Positions 25,112 through 33,277 of a stretch of DNA of 64,000 nt are shown here, in pieces. The position numbers were made by a program, and so were the translations under genes. The DNA is from Streptomyces camponoticapitis (GTDB lineage Bacteria > Actinomycetota > Actinomycetes > Streptomycetales > Streptomycetaceae), in NCBI RefSeq assembly GCF_014646115.1, contig NZ_BMMV01000022.1, positions 89,087 to 153,086 of the forward strand, in the 5' to 3' direction. Each line of letters opens with the position of its first letter. Positions within the stretch are counted from its first letter, which is position 1. The notes under the pieces are model-generated. The model made no database searches, was not told the DNA's origin, and worked only from the letters and a program-made list of their open reading frames with translations.

Positions 25112-26326
25112 ATGGACTTCGCATTCGACGCCCGCACCGAGGAACTCCGCGCCAGGCTGCTGGCGTTCATGGACGAGCACATCCTCCCCGCCGAGGCGAT
25201 CGCCCACGAACAACGCACCCGACTCGCCGACCCCTGGGACACCCCGGCGATCGTGCCGGAGCTGAAGGCCGAGGCCCGGAGGCAGGGCCTGTGGAATCTC
25301 TTTCTCCCCGACGCCGAGCACGGCGCCGGGCTGACCAACCTCCAGTACGCGCCACTCGCCGAAATCACCGGCCGCAGCCCGCAGTTGGCCCCGACGGCAC
25401 TCAACTGCGCGGCGCCCGACACCGGGAACATGGAGGTGCTCGCCCAGTTCGGCAGCGACGAGCAGAAGAAGCGCTGGCTGGAGCCGCTGCTCGACGGTGA
25501 GATCCGCTCGGCGTTCGCGATGACCGAGCCGGAGGTCGCCTCGTCGGACGCGACGAACATCCGGACCAGGATCGAGCGCGACGGCGACGACTACGTGATC
25601 AACGGCCGCAAGTGGTACATCTCCGGGGCCATGAACCCGGACTGCCGGATCTTCATAGTGATGGGCAAGACCGACCCGGACGGCGCCGACGCCCGCCGCC
25701 AGCAGTCGATGATCCTCGTCCCCCGCGACACCCCCGGCCTCACCGTCGTACGCGCGATGAGCGTGTACGGCTACGAGGACCACTCCCACGGCGGCCACGC
25801 CGAGGTCGTGTTCGACAACGTCCGTGTCCCGGCGGCCAATCTGATCGGCGAGGAGGGCGGCGGCTTCGCCATCGCGCAAGCCCGGCTCGGCCCCGGCCGG
25901 ATCCACCACTGCATGCGGCTGATCGGGATGGCCGAGCGCGCCATCGAGCTGATGTGCCGGCGGGCCGTGTCCCGCACGGCCTTCGGGAAGCCCATCGCGC
26001 AGCAGGGTGTGGTGCGGAACTGGATCGCCGACGCGCGGGTGACGGTCGAGCAGCTGCGGCTCCTGGTACTCAAGACGGCCTGGCTGATGGACACGGTGGG
26101 CAACCGGGGCGCGCACACGGAGATCCAGGCGATCAAGATCGCGACACCGCGCGCGGTGGTCGACATCATCGACAGCGCCGTGCAATTGCACGGCGCCGGC
26201 GGGGTGAGCCAGGACTACCCGCTGGCGGAGCTCTGGGCCGCCGCGCGGACCCTGCGGCTGGCGGACGGGCCCGACGAGGTGCACCAACGGTCCCTGGCGC
26301 GCCGGGAGTTGAAGAAGTACCTGTGA
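25112..26326 (+). CDS. Acyl-CoA dehydrogenase (ACAD10/11-like)
   Basis: A 404-residue FAD-dependent acyl-CoA dehydrogenase. The N-terminal helical domain is followed by FAMTEPEVASSDATN (flavin/substrate loop), NGRKWYISGAMNP and the C-terminal helical bundle ending VHQRSLARREL. Together with the adjacent APH-fold kinase it fits the ACAD10/11 route for hydroxy-fatty acids. It would act on a CoA ester in the cytosol with an electron-transfer flavoprotein. It is the second gene of the operon and converges on the TetR gene with only six bases between them. Confidence 0.94.
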   Translation: MDFAFDARTEELRARLLAFMDEHILPAEAIAHEQRTRLADPWDTPAIVPELKAEARRQGLWNLFLPDAEHGAGLTNLQYAPLAEITGRSPQLAPTALNCAAPDTGNMEVLAQFGSDEQKKRWLEPLLDGEIRSAFAMTEPEVASSDATNIRTRIERDGDDYVINGRKWYISGAMNPDCRIFIVMGKTDPDGADARRQQSMILVPRDTPGLTVVRAMSVYGYEDHSHGGHAEVVFDNVRVPAANLIGEEGGGFAIAQARLGPGRIHHCMRLIGMAERAIELMCRRAVSRTAFGKPIAQQGVVRNWIADARVTVEQLRLLVLKTAWLMDTVGNRGAHTEIQAIKIATPRAVVDIIDSAVQLHGAGGVSQDYPLAELWAAARTLRLADGPDEVHQRSLARRELKKYL

Positions 26327-26332
26327 GTGACC

Positions 26333-26935
26333 CTAGGGGCGCAGCGCGCGCAGCAGCAGGTCGGCGAGGTGGTCGGCGACCTGCTGCGGGGTGAGCGGCC
26401 CGTCCGGCCGGTACCAGGTGGAGAGATGGTGGACGGACCCGAAGTGGTAGTCCACCACCAGGTCGGCCGGTGTGGCGGAGGTGAACACCCCGCTGCGCTG
26501 GCCCTCTTCGACCAGCGCGCGGAACCGCTCGTGGTAGCGCCGCCGCTCGGCCCGTACCTGCTTGTTCTTCTCCGGGCTCAGATGGTGCATCGAGCGGAAG
26601 AAGATCGCCGCGTCGTCCAGATTGTCGATGGTGGTCACGACCACGTCCGCCGCCGCCGCGCGCAGCCGCCGCTCCACGGGCTCGTCGGCGTCGGCGAAGG
26701 CGTCCAGCCGCTCCTGCTGGAGGCGGAGCACCCGCGCGTACACCTCCTGGAGGAGGTCCTCCTTGGAGCCGAAGTAGTGGTAGAGCGCGCCCTTGGTGAC
26801 GCCCGCCGCCTCCACGATCTCCTGGACCGACGTGCTGCCGTAACCCTGCTCGGCGAAGAGCCGGGTGGCGGCGGCCAGCAGCCGCTGGGGTACGGGGATG
26901 CCGTTCCCGTCCGTCTTTCTGGCCACTGTCGCCAC
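26333..26935 (-). CDS. TetR family regulator of the acyl-CoA cassette
   Basis: A 200-residue TetR regulator with the N-terminal helix-turn-helix (STSVQEIVEAAGVTKGALYHYF, split in the usual way, about 35-56) and a C-terminal ligand domain carrying the KNKQVRAERRRYHERF segment seen in fatty-acid-type regulators. It lies between the acyl-CoA dehydrogenase operon and the dehydrogenase (SDR) gene, both of which carry the same 13-bp motif upstream. I infer that it represses both and is released by an acyl-CoA. Its own start region does not contain the motif. Confidence 0.9.
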   Translation of the reverse strand: MATVARKTDGNGIPVPQRLLAAATRLFAEQGYGSTSVQEIVEAAGVTKGALYHYFGSKEDLLQEVYARVLRLQQERLDAFADADEPVERRLRAAAADVVVTTIDNLDDAAIFFRSMHHLSPEKNKQVRAERRRYHERFRALVEEGQRSGVFTSATPADLVVDYHFGSVHHLSTWYRPDGPLTPQQVADHLADLLLRALRP

Positions 26936-27060
26936 CTGCCTTTCTCAGTCCTGAGCGGTGTCCGATGCCGTGGTGTCCGCCGCCCTCTCGTGGCGTGAAC
27001 GCCGCTCCCGCCCGAGGATCTTCCCATTCGTGGCCCCGGGTGGCTCCGTCAGGACCTCCC

Positions 27061-27825
27061 TCACCGGCCGGTACCTTCCCATTTCCGCTGAATCTGGTTC
27101 ATGCCGGCCAGCCAGCGGTCGGTGTCGCCGGAGCGGGCCCGGTAGTAGTCGGCCACCTCGGCGTGCGGGAGCACCAGGAACCGGTCCTCGTCCATCGCGT
27201 CGAACAGCGCGTCCGCGACGTCCCCGGGCTCGATCGCCGTGGGGGCCAGGACGAGTTCGCCCGCCGATCCGGCCGCGGTCAGCATGTCCGTACGGACTCC
27301 CTGCGGACAGATCGCGTGGACCTTGATCCCCCGGTGGCTGTAGGTCAGCGAGAGCCATTCCGCGTAGGCGAGGGCGCCGTGCTTGGTGACGCTGTACGGC
27401 GCGGCGCCGATCATCGTGAGCAGTCCGGCGGCGGAGACGGTGGAGACGAACCGGCCCTCGCCGCGCTCCAGCCAGTCGGGCAGCAGGATCCGGGAGGCGC
27501 GGACATGAGCCATGACGTTGACGTCCCAGGCCGACGCCCAGATCTCCTCGTCGGCGAACGGGTCACCGGCCGTGCCGTAGCCCGCGTTGGCGCAGTAGAT
27601 GTCGACGGCGCCGCCGAGCGCGTCGCGCGCCTGCTCGACCACGGCGGAGGCCTCGCCGGGTACGGCGATGCCGCCGACGCTCTCGGCCACAGCGTGCGCT
27701 TTGACGGCATCGAGATCGTTGACGACGACGCGGGCGCCCCCGGCGGCGAATCTGCCGGCGAGCGCGGCACCGATACCGCCGCCGGCTCCTGTGACCACCA
27801 CTCGCGCGCCCCGCACCGAACTCAT
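27061..27825 (-). CDS. Short-chain dehydrogenase/reductase
   Basis: A 254-residue classical SDR with TGAGGGIGAAL (NAD(P) binding, about 12-22), the NAGYG motif and the catalytic YSVTK (Tyr and Lys). Dehydrogenases of this type accompany ACAD10/11 operons and may oxidise a hydroxyacyl-CoA or alcohol intermediate. It is the first gene of its transcript, with the operator-like motif 50-67 nt upstream. It is 125 nt upstream of the TetR gene on the same strand, possibly cotranscribed. Confidence 0.92.
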   Translation of the reverse strand: MSSVRGARVVVTGAGGGIGAALAGRFAAGGARVVVNDLDAVKAHAVAESVGGIAVPGEASAVVEQARDALGGAVDIYCANAGYGTAGDPFADEEIWASAWDVNVMAHVRASRILLPDWLERGEGRFVSTVSAAGLLTMIGAAPYSVTKHGALAYAEWLSLTYSHRGIKVHAICPQGVRTDMLTAAGSAGELVLAPTAIEPGDVADALFDAMDEDRFLVLPHAEVADYYRARSGDTDRWLAGMNQIQRKWEGTGR

Positions 27826-27874
27826 CGGACCTGCCTCTCGGATTCACCGCGGTAGACACCGCTCGACCGAGACA

Positions 27875-27892
27875 GACTAACCAGTCGGTATG
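27875..27892 (-). promoter_or_regulatory. Second copy of the TetR-type operator
   Basis: Reading on the minus strand the site is CATACCGACTGGTTAGTC, sharing 13 identical bases with the site at 24010. It lies 50 nt upstream of the SDR start, in promoter position. Confidence 0.6.
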
Positions 27893-28050
27893 TCGCAGGG
27901 AAGGGCAGGCACGGATCGGGTCCGTGTTCACCCCGCCCGGCGCGTGAACTCGCCGCGTTCCGGGCGGCACGGGCCCGGTACCTCCACCGCCGGGCGGACC
28001 CGCGCGGGCCGAACGACCGGCCCTCCGCCGTCAATCGGACCGCCTCCGGC

Positions 28051-28087
28051 GGCAGTCATCAGGGTGAAAACTCAACTGATGACTGCC
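28051..28087. promoter_or_regulatory. Perfect 12-bp inverted repeat in the leader of the zinc-ribbon gene
   Basis: GGCAGTCATCAG (28051-28062) and CTGATGACTGCC (28076-28087) flank an AT-richer 13-base loop. It ends 83 nt before the ATG at 28171. It could be an operator or an RNA hairpin; no T-tract follows. Confidence 0.5.
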
Positions 28088-28170
28088 ATCGGATTTTCGA
28101 TGGAGCCGGATCGGGCACGCGTACGTCTATTGGATGACGCCGATGCAGCAACCGACGGAGGTGGCAGGCG

Positions 28171-28782
28171 ATGGCCGGATTCCGGAGTCTCGCGAGACAG
28201 GTGCGTGATCCGCGAAGTGATCTGGCACTACGCCGGTATTCACTGCGTAAGTGCCTTGAACGATTCGCCCCTTATGGGCATCGAGCCACCTGGGACCACC
28301 TCTGTGAACGGCATGACATCGAGCCGGAGGACAGAGCTCCCGATCCGGTGCGGCTGATGGCCGCGCTCGACGAACTGGAAGAGGCGCGGGCCGTCTGGCT
28401 GGCCTACGAGGCGCAGTTCGCCCAGCGCCGTAAGCGTGAGAAGCACGACGGACTGAGAAGACCGGGCACGTTCGACGACTGGCACCGCCGGACCTGGGGC
28501 GGCAACGGCGTGGCGCGGTGCGACGACCCGGCCGTGCACCCGACGGAGCCGCTGGCGGAGGTGCTCCGCCGGCTGATCGCCGGACTGGAGTCGGGACCGG
28601 GCGGCGCGTGCCCGGTGTGCGCGGAGAAGGGGATCGTCTGGCGGCCTGATCTCTCGCAGGCTCCCTGGTCGGGACCGGTGTGCAGGGGCTGTGGCATTGT
28701 CGTGCCGCGGCCCGTTCTCACGTCCGAGGCCATGGAGCGGGCGAAGCGCGTACGGCAGCGGGAGCTCGCCTCGGTGGCCTGA
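28171..28782 (+). CDS. Conserved protein with C-terminal zinc ribbon, unknown function
   Basis: A 203-residue protein. The N-terminal ~90 residues are helical and basic. The C-terminal part has C147-x2-C150 and C171-x2-C174 (CPVC, CRGC), a treble-clef or ribbon zinc site, and ends in a basic helix (MERAKRVRQRELASVA). This suggests a nucleic-acid or protein-binding role, but no named family is recognised. A GGAGG ribosome binding site lies nine bases before the ATG. It stands alone behind a long structured leader, which hints at specific regulation. Confidence 0.8.
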   Translation: MAGFRSLARQVRDPRSDLALRRYSLRKCLERFAPYGHRATWDHLCERHDIEPEDRAPDPVRLMAALDELEEARAVWLAYEAQFAQRRKREKHDGLRRPGTFDDWHRRTWGGNGVARCDDPAVHPTEPLAEVLRRLIAGLESGPGGACPVCAEKGIVWRPDLSQAPWSGPVCRGCGIVVPRPVLTSEAMERAKRVRQRELASVA

Positions 28783-28942
28783 CCCGCCGCGGTGGCGGGA
28801 CAGGCCGGGGACGGCGGACGGCGGACGTTCTGAGGGGACGGCGCACGTTCGGCGGCGGACGGCATACGGATCGGTCAGGGCGCGCCGATCCGTCAGGACG
28901 TACGGACCCGTGAGCGGGACGTACGCGGGGACGACACGACGG

Positions 28943-29413
28943 CTACTTGGGCGCGCGCTTGCGCTCCGCCAGGAGCCGGGAACCGGACATCCGGTCACCG
29001 AACCGGTCGTCCGGGTTGGACAGGACGCATGTCTCCAGCGAGAGACAGCCGCAGCCGATGCAGTCGGTCAGATGGTCGCGCAGCCGGCCGAGCTGTTTGA
29101 TGCGCTCGTCGAGTTCCGAGCGCCACGCCTGCGAGAGCCGTGCCCAGTCGTCGTGGTTCGGGGTGCGCCCCTCGGGAAGCTCCGCGAGAGCGTCCCTGAT
29201 GGTGGCGAGCGGGATGCCCACGCGCTGGGCCGCGCGTACGAAGGCGACACGGCGGAGCATGTCCCTGCTGTAGCGGCGCTGGTTGCCACTGGTCCTGCGG
29301 CTGCTGATCAGTCCCTTCGCCTCGTAGAAGTGCAGGGCCGAGGTCGCCGCGCCGCTGCGCGCTGACAGCTGCCCGACGGTGAGTTCTTGGATCTTCTCCG
29401 GAATCTGCGGCAC
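28943..29413 (-). CDS. soxR: Redox-sensitive MerR-type activator SoxR
   Basis: A 156-residue MerR-family regulator with an N-terminal winged helix (LTVGQLSARSGAATSALHFY, 11-30), a dimerisation helix and the SoxR iron-sulfur motif C118-x2-C121-x-C123-x5-C129 (CIGCGCLSLETC). The [2Fe-2S] cluster senses redox-active compounds. In Streptomyces, SoxR responds to endogenous pigmented antibiotics and turns on oxidases and exporters. The GTG at 29413 gives VPQIPEKI, the known start of actinobacterial SoxR; the open frame continues upstream without similarity. No obvious target gene is adjacent. Confidence 0.94.
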   Translation of the reverse strand: MPQIPEKIQELTVGQLSARSGAATSALHFYEAKGLISSRRTSGNQRRYSRDMLRRVAFVRAAQRVGIPLATIRDALAELPEGRTPNHDDWARLSQAWRSELDERIKQLGRLRDHLTDCIGCGCLSLETCVLSNPDDRFGDRMSGSRLLAERKRAPK

Positions 29414-29474
29414 CCGACCGAGCCTACGGGGGCGCCGTGTCACGCGTTGACAGGACCGGAAGCCCCAACCATGC

Positions 29475-29488
29475 TGAGCAAGCGCTTG
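29475..29488 (+). promoter_or_regulatory. Operator-like motif upstream of the MaoC gene
   Basis: TGAGCAAGCGCTTG contains the perfect palindrome CAAGCGCTTG (29479-29488). Thirteen of its bases recur exactly at 30717-30729 between the two TetR genes. It lies about 67 nt upstream of the MaoC ATG. Confidence 0.55.
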
Positions 29489-29554
29489 GACACCGCGCGA
29501 ACGGGACTTGACACGGCGTTTCGGACGGCGCCCGAGAGGCAGGGATCGACAGAC

Positions 29555-30016
29555 ATGGCTGAGCCGAGGATCTTCACTTCCGCAGCGGAACTGCACGCGG
29601 CCGTCGGCGAGCAGTTGGGACACAGCGACTGGCTGGAGGTCGACCAGGAGCGGATCGATCTGTTCGCCGCGGCGACCGGCGACCACCAGTGGATCCATGT
29701 GGACCCGGAGCAGGCGGCGAAGGGACCGTTCGGCTCGACCATCGCGCACGGCTATCTGACACTGTCGCTCCTGCCGGTCCTCTTCCCGCAGATCCTGGCC
29801 GTCGAGAACGTGACGATGGGCATCAACTACGGCGCCAACAAGGTGCGTTTCCCCTCTCCCCTGCCCGCGGGGTCCCGGGTGCGCGCGACGGCCGTGCTGA
29901 GGGAGGTCGCCGAGGCGGGCGGTGGTGTGCAGGTCACCGCCCTCGTCACGGTGGAGCGCGAGGGCGCCGAGAAGCCGGTGTGTGTGGCGGAGTCGGTCTC
30001 CCGCTACTACTTCTGA
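29555..30016 (+). CDS. MaoC-like dehydratase
   Basis: A 153-residue hot-dog-fold enoyl-CoA hydratase/dehydratase. It has the MaoC signature DLFAAATGDHQWIHVDPEQA (about 36-55) with the catalytic Asp and His, and GSTIAHGYLTLSLLP. It would hydrate an enoyl-CoA in fatty-acid breakdown. The ATG at 29555 was chosen for the family start. The stop overlaps the convergent TetR gene by 10 nt. The operator-like motif upstream is shared with the TetR promoter region, so this TetR is a likely controller. Confidence 0.93.
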   Translation: MAEPRIFTSAAELHAAVGEQLGHSDWLEVDQERIDLFAAATGDHQWIHVDPEQAAKGPFGSTIAHGYLTLSLLPVLFPQILAVENVTMGINYGANKVRFPSPLPAGSRVRATAVLREVAEAGGGVQVTALVTVEREGAEKPVCVAESVSRYYF

Positions 30017-30669
30017 CCTTCGGATCCGGCGGACGGCGGCGGGCCCTCGCGCGCCACCACCATGCGGAGCACGAGGTCGGCGTAGAGCGTGCCGACCTCG
30101 CCGGGCGTCCGGCGCCCCTGCGCGTTGAACCAGCGCGCCACGTCGATGCAGAGCGACAGCACCGCCAGGGTGGTGCCCGGCACGTCGGGGACGTCGAACT
30201 CCCCGTCCCGCACGCCGTCCTGGAGGATCCGGCGCACGGTCGCGTCGCTGCGTCTGCGCAGTTCGACGATCTCGGCGCGGTGTTCGTCGGCGAGTGCGTC
30301 GAGTTCGTACTGGACCACACGCGCCGTGGTGTGGCGGGCCGCGTGCCAGCCGACGAACGAGCGGACCGCGTCGGTGAGCCGTTCGGCCGCGGTGCCCTCG
30401 CGGTCCGCGGCGGCGGTCAGGATCTTCAGGGCCTTGTCGTGGCCGATCCGGCTGATCCGGTGGAGCAGTTCTTCCTTTGTCTTGTAGTGGATGTAGAGGG
30501 CGGCCGGGCTCATGCCGGCGCGGCTCGCGATGTCGCGGGTGGTGGTGGCGTGGTAACCGCGTTCGGCGAATGCCTCCACGGCGGCGACGAGCAGCCTTCT
30601 GGCCGCCTCGGGGGTGACCTCACCCCACGGCATGCCCTCCCCGTCGGCCGTCCGTTCCGCCGTACGCAT
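30007..30669 (-). CDS. TetR family regulator (likely acyl-CoA-responsive)
   Basis: A 220-residue TetR regulator. Its helix-turn-helix covers TTTRDIASRAGMSPAALYIH, with the YKTKEELLHRI continuation typical of the fatty-acid catabolism TetR group (TetR_C acyl-CoA type with WFN...GEVGTLYADLVL at the end). The start at 30669 leaves about 48 nt to the shared 13-bp motif at 30717. I infer autoregulation and control of the neighbouring MaoC gene. The 3' ends of this gene and the MaoC gene overlap by 10 nt. Confidence 0.9.
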   Translation of the reverse strand: MRTAERTADGEGMPWGEVTPEAARRLLVAAVEAFAERGYHATTTRDIASRAGMSPAALYIHYKTKEELLHRISRIGHDKALKILTAAADREGTAAERLTDAVRSFVGWHAARHTTARVVQYELDALADEHRAEIVELRRRSDATVRRILQDGVRDGEFDVPDVPGTTLAVLSLCIDVARWFNAQGRRTPGEVGTLYADLVLRMVVAREGPPPSAGSEGQK

Positions 30670-30716
30670 CGCTCTCGCCCCTTCCGGTCGGCAGAACGCA
30701 CACCCTACCCCGAAGG

Positions 30717-30729
30717 TGAGCAAGCGCTT
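30717..30729. promoter_or_regulatory. Operator-like motif between the divergent TetR genes
   Basis: TGAGCAAGCGCTT is identical to the motif upstream of the MaoC gene. It lies 48 nt upstream of one TetR start (30669, minus) and 61 nt upstream of the other (30790, plus), so either or both could be autoregulated. Confidence 0.55.
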
Positions 30730-30789
30730 AGGTCTGCGTCCGAACCGCTCTCCCACCCCGGACCGGACCACAGCCATACGATGTGCGCC

Positions 30790-31446
30790 ATGGCCCGACC
30801 CCGCAAGCCGCTGCTCAGCAGAGACCGCATCGTCGCGACCGCGAGCGCGCTCGTGGACGCCGAGGGGCTCGGGGCCGTCTCCACCCGCCGGCTGGCCGCC
30901 GAACTGGGGGTCAGCGGGCCGTCCCTCTACAACCACTTCCGCAACAAGGACGAGATCCTGGACGCCGTCGCGGACTCCGTCAGCGCGCAAGTCGACCTGT
31001 CGATGTTCGACGCGGACGACGTACGGGACTGGCGCACCGCGCTGCACGACTACGCCGTCTCCTACCGCGCCGCGCTCACCGCGCACCCGCACATCGTGCC
31101 CGTACTCGCCCAGGGTCCGGGCCGCCGCCCGGCGGGTCTGCGGGTGGCGGACACGGTCTTCGGCGCGATGGTCAGGGCGGGGTGGCCACCGGTCCAGGCC
31201 ACCCATATCGGGGCCCTGATGCGGTACTTCATCACGGGATCGGCGCTCGGCTCGTTCGCGCGGGGATTCGTGGACGACGAGACGGCGTACGACCCCGCCG
31301 ACTATCCGCACCTCGGCCAGGCCCATCTGCTGGCCGAGCGGCAGCAGCGGGTGGACGAAGGAGCCTTCGAGACGGGGCTCAGGGCGCTGATCGACGGGCT
31401 GGCCGCTCAGTACGAGACAGTTCGGGCCACACCGAAGCGTATCTGA
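30790..31446 (+). CDS. TetR family regulator
   Basis: A 218-residue TetR regulator opening MARPRKPLLSRDRIVATASAL, with helix-turn-helix STRRLAAELGVSGPSLYNHF at about 35-54 and a TetR_C-type C-terminal domain. The ligand is unknown. An ATG three codons upstream (30781) is possible. It is divergent from the other TetR gene across 120 nt and precedes the ArsR-like gene by 14 nt, so the two regulators may be cotranscribed. Confidence 0.9.
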   Translation: MARPRKPLLSRDRIVATASALVDAEGLGAVSTRRLAAELGVSGPSLYNHFRNKDEILDAVADSVSAQVDLSMFDADDVRDWRTALHDYAVSYRAALTAHPHIVPVLAQGPGRRPAGLRVADTVFGAMVRAGWPPVQATHIGALMRYFITGSALGSFARGFVDDETAYDPADYPHLGQAHLLAERQQRVDEGAFETGLRALIDGLAAQYETVRATPKRI

Positions 31447-31460
31447 GGCACCCTGGAGGT

Positions 31461-32228
31461 ATGCCGCAGACCACCACCCCCAGCGCCCCCGCCAACACCT
31501 CCGGCGACTCCTTCGGCCTTCCCGCCCCGTCGGCCTCCCCCGGCTCGCTCCTCGCGGGCTTCGCCGCGCTGCTCGCCGACGAGACACGCGCCGTGTTCTG
31601 TCTGTCCCTGCTGGACGGGCGGGCCTGGACGGCCGGCGAGCTGGCGCGGGAGGCGGGGGTCGCCGCGTCCACCGCCAGCGAGCACATCGGGAAGCTGATC
31701 GCCGCCCGGCTGGTCACCGAGGAGCGCCAGGGCCGCCACCGTTACGTACGGCTGGCCGACGCGACCACCGCCGAACTGGTCGAGTCGCTGGCAGCGCACG
31801 TCATGCCGGGCCGCGACAGCCCGCACATCGTGCGCGCGTCGAGGGCGAGCGGTGCCATGGCGCGCGGACGTACCTGCTACGACCATTTCGCCGGCCGGCT
31901 CGGGGCGGCCCTCACCGATGCCCTGGCACGGCGCGGGCTGCTGCTGATGGACGCGGGCTTCGCTCTCACCGATGAGGGCACGCGGTGGTTCCGCGAGCGG
32001 GGAATCGCGCTGGAGGGCGCCGGACGGCGCCCGGTGGTCAGCTCGTGCCTGGACTGGACGGAGCGCCGCCGCCATCTGGCCGGGGTCGCGGGGGCGGGTC
32101 TGTGCCGGCTCGCCCTGGAATCGAAGTGGTGCGTACGCATCGGTACGGAGCGGGCGGTGCGGGTGACACCGACCGGCGAGCACGCCTTCGCCGAACTTCT
32201 CGGGATCGAGGCGGCAATACTTCGGTGA
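31461..32228 (+). CDS. ArsR-like winged-helix regulator
   Basis: A 255-residue regulator with an ArsR-type winged helix at about 30-105 (ADETRAVFCLSLLDGRAWTAG, then AASTASEHIGKLIAARLVTE) and a long C-terminal domain with several Cys residues (C136?, CLDW, GLCRL, KWCVR) that could bind a metal or small molecule. No CxC metal box of classical ArsR/SmtB is present. The start is unusual: GGAGGT directly abuts the ATG, leaving only one or two bases of spacing. It is followed by the EamA exporter gene after 33 nt, which it may control. Confidence 0.85.
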   Translation: MPQTTTPSAPANTSGDSFGLPAPSASPGSLLAGFAALLADETRAVFCLSLLDGRAWTAGELAREAGVAASTASEHIGKLIAARLVTEERQGRHRYVRLADATTAELVESLAAHVMPGRDSPHIVRASRASGAMARGRTCYDHFAGRLGAALTDALARRGLLLMDAGFALTDEGTRWFRERGIALEGAGRRPVVSSCLDWTERRRHLAGVAGAGLCRLALESKWCVRIGTERAVRVTPTGEHAFAELLGIEAAILR

Positions 32229-32261
32229 CAGCCGAACTGTTAAGGGCTTAGCATCGCCCGC

Positions 32262-33233
32262 ATGGCGAAATTCTCACCTCCGCGTGCCCAGGCGCGCCGG
32301 GCCGCATCGACGGCCGCCCCCGGTGTGCCCACTCCGGCCACCGGCCGCGCGCAGCCGCTGGCCCTGGCTGCGGCCGGGGTCACCGTCGTCCTGTGGGCGT
32401 CGGCGTTCGTCTCCATCCGCAGCGCGGGCGAGGCGTACGCGCCCGGCGCGCTGGCGCTCGGACGGCTGCTGACCGGCTCACTCGTGCTGGTCGCGATCCT
32501 GCTGATACGCCGTGAGGGTCTGCCCCCACGGGCCGCCTGGCCCGGCATCGCGGTGTCCGGACTGCTCTGGTTCGGCGGCTACTCGGTCGTCCTCAACTGG
32601 GGCGAGCAGCTTGTCGACGCGGGCACCGCGTCGCTCGTCGTGAACATCGCGCCGCTGCTCATGGCGCTGCTCGCCTTCCGTCTCCTGGGCGAGAATCTGG
32701 CGCCCCGACTGCTCACCGGCATGGCGGTGTCGTTCGCCGGCGCCGTGGTCGTCGGTCTGTCGATGGCCGGCGGCGGGAGCACCTCCGTACTCGGTGTGCT
32801 CCTCTGCCTGCTGGCGGCGGTGGCGTACGCGGGCGGGGTCGTCGCCCAGAAGCCCACGCTGGCGTACGCGACGCCGTTGCAGGTCACGACGTACGGCGCG
32901 CTGATCGGGGCGGTCGGCTGTCTGCCCTTCGGCTGGCAGCTCGTGCGGGACGCCGCGCACGCGCCGCTCTCCGCGACGCTCAACATGGTGTATCTGGGCG
33001 TCTTCCCGACCGCGCTGGCCTTCACGACCTGGGCGTACGCCCTGGCCCGTACGACCGCGTCGCGGATGGGCGCCACCACGTACGCGGTACCGGCGATCGT
33101 CGTCCTGATGGCGTGGCTGCTGCTGGACGAGATACCCGGGCCGCTCACCCTCGCCGGCGGTGTGCTCTGCCTGGCGGGCGTGGCGGTGGCGCGCTCCCGT
33201 CCGCGCCGGAGCCAAGTGCCGCGGGAAGCCTGA
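32262..33233 (+). CDS. EamA/DMT family transporter
   Basis: A 323-residue membrane protein with ten predicted helices arranged as two EamA repeats. Repeat 1 holds GLLWFGGYSVVLNWGEQ and repeat 2 TALAFTTWAYALARTTASRM. Drug/metabolite transporters export amino acids, nucleosides or toxic compounds. The substrate is unknown. It lies directly downstream of the ArsR-like gene and may be part of its regulon. It is convergent with the alcohol dehydrogenase gene. Confidence 0.92.
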   Translation: MAKFSPPRAQARRAASTAAPGVPTPATGRAQPLALAAAGVTVVLWASAFVSIRSAGEAYAPGALALGRLLTGSLVLVAILLIRREGLPPRAAWPGIAVSGLLWFGGYSVVLNWGEQLVDAGTASLVVNIAPLLMALLAFRLLGENLAPRLLTGMAVSFAGAVVVGLSMAGGGSTSVLGVLLCLLAAVAYAGGVVAQKPTLAYATPLQVTTYGALIGAVGCLPFGWQLVRDAAHAPLSATLNMVYLGVFPTALAFTTWAYALARTTASRMGATTYAVPAIVVLMAWLLLDEIPGPLTLAGGVLCLAGVAVARSRPRRSQVPREA

Positions 33234-33277
33234 GACTTGGGGCTCCTGGAATGGGGCGGCTGTCGGACGCGGCGCTC

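Larger units (their letters stand above)
27826..28170. other. 345-nt intergenic region with operator and large inverted repeat
   Basis: A divergent promoter region between the SDR gene and the zinc-ribbon gene. It contains the TetR-type motif at 27875-27892 and a perfect 12-bp inverted repeat at 28051-28087. I see no convincing small gene in it. Confidence 0.6.

Noticed and set aside
29438..29513. TTGACA -35 elements and a TGTCA/TGACA repeat between soxR and the MaoC gene.
   Set aside because: No acceptable -10 element follows at 16-19 bases, and the repeat does not resemble a known SoxR box.
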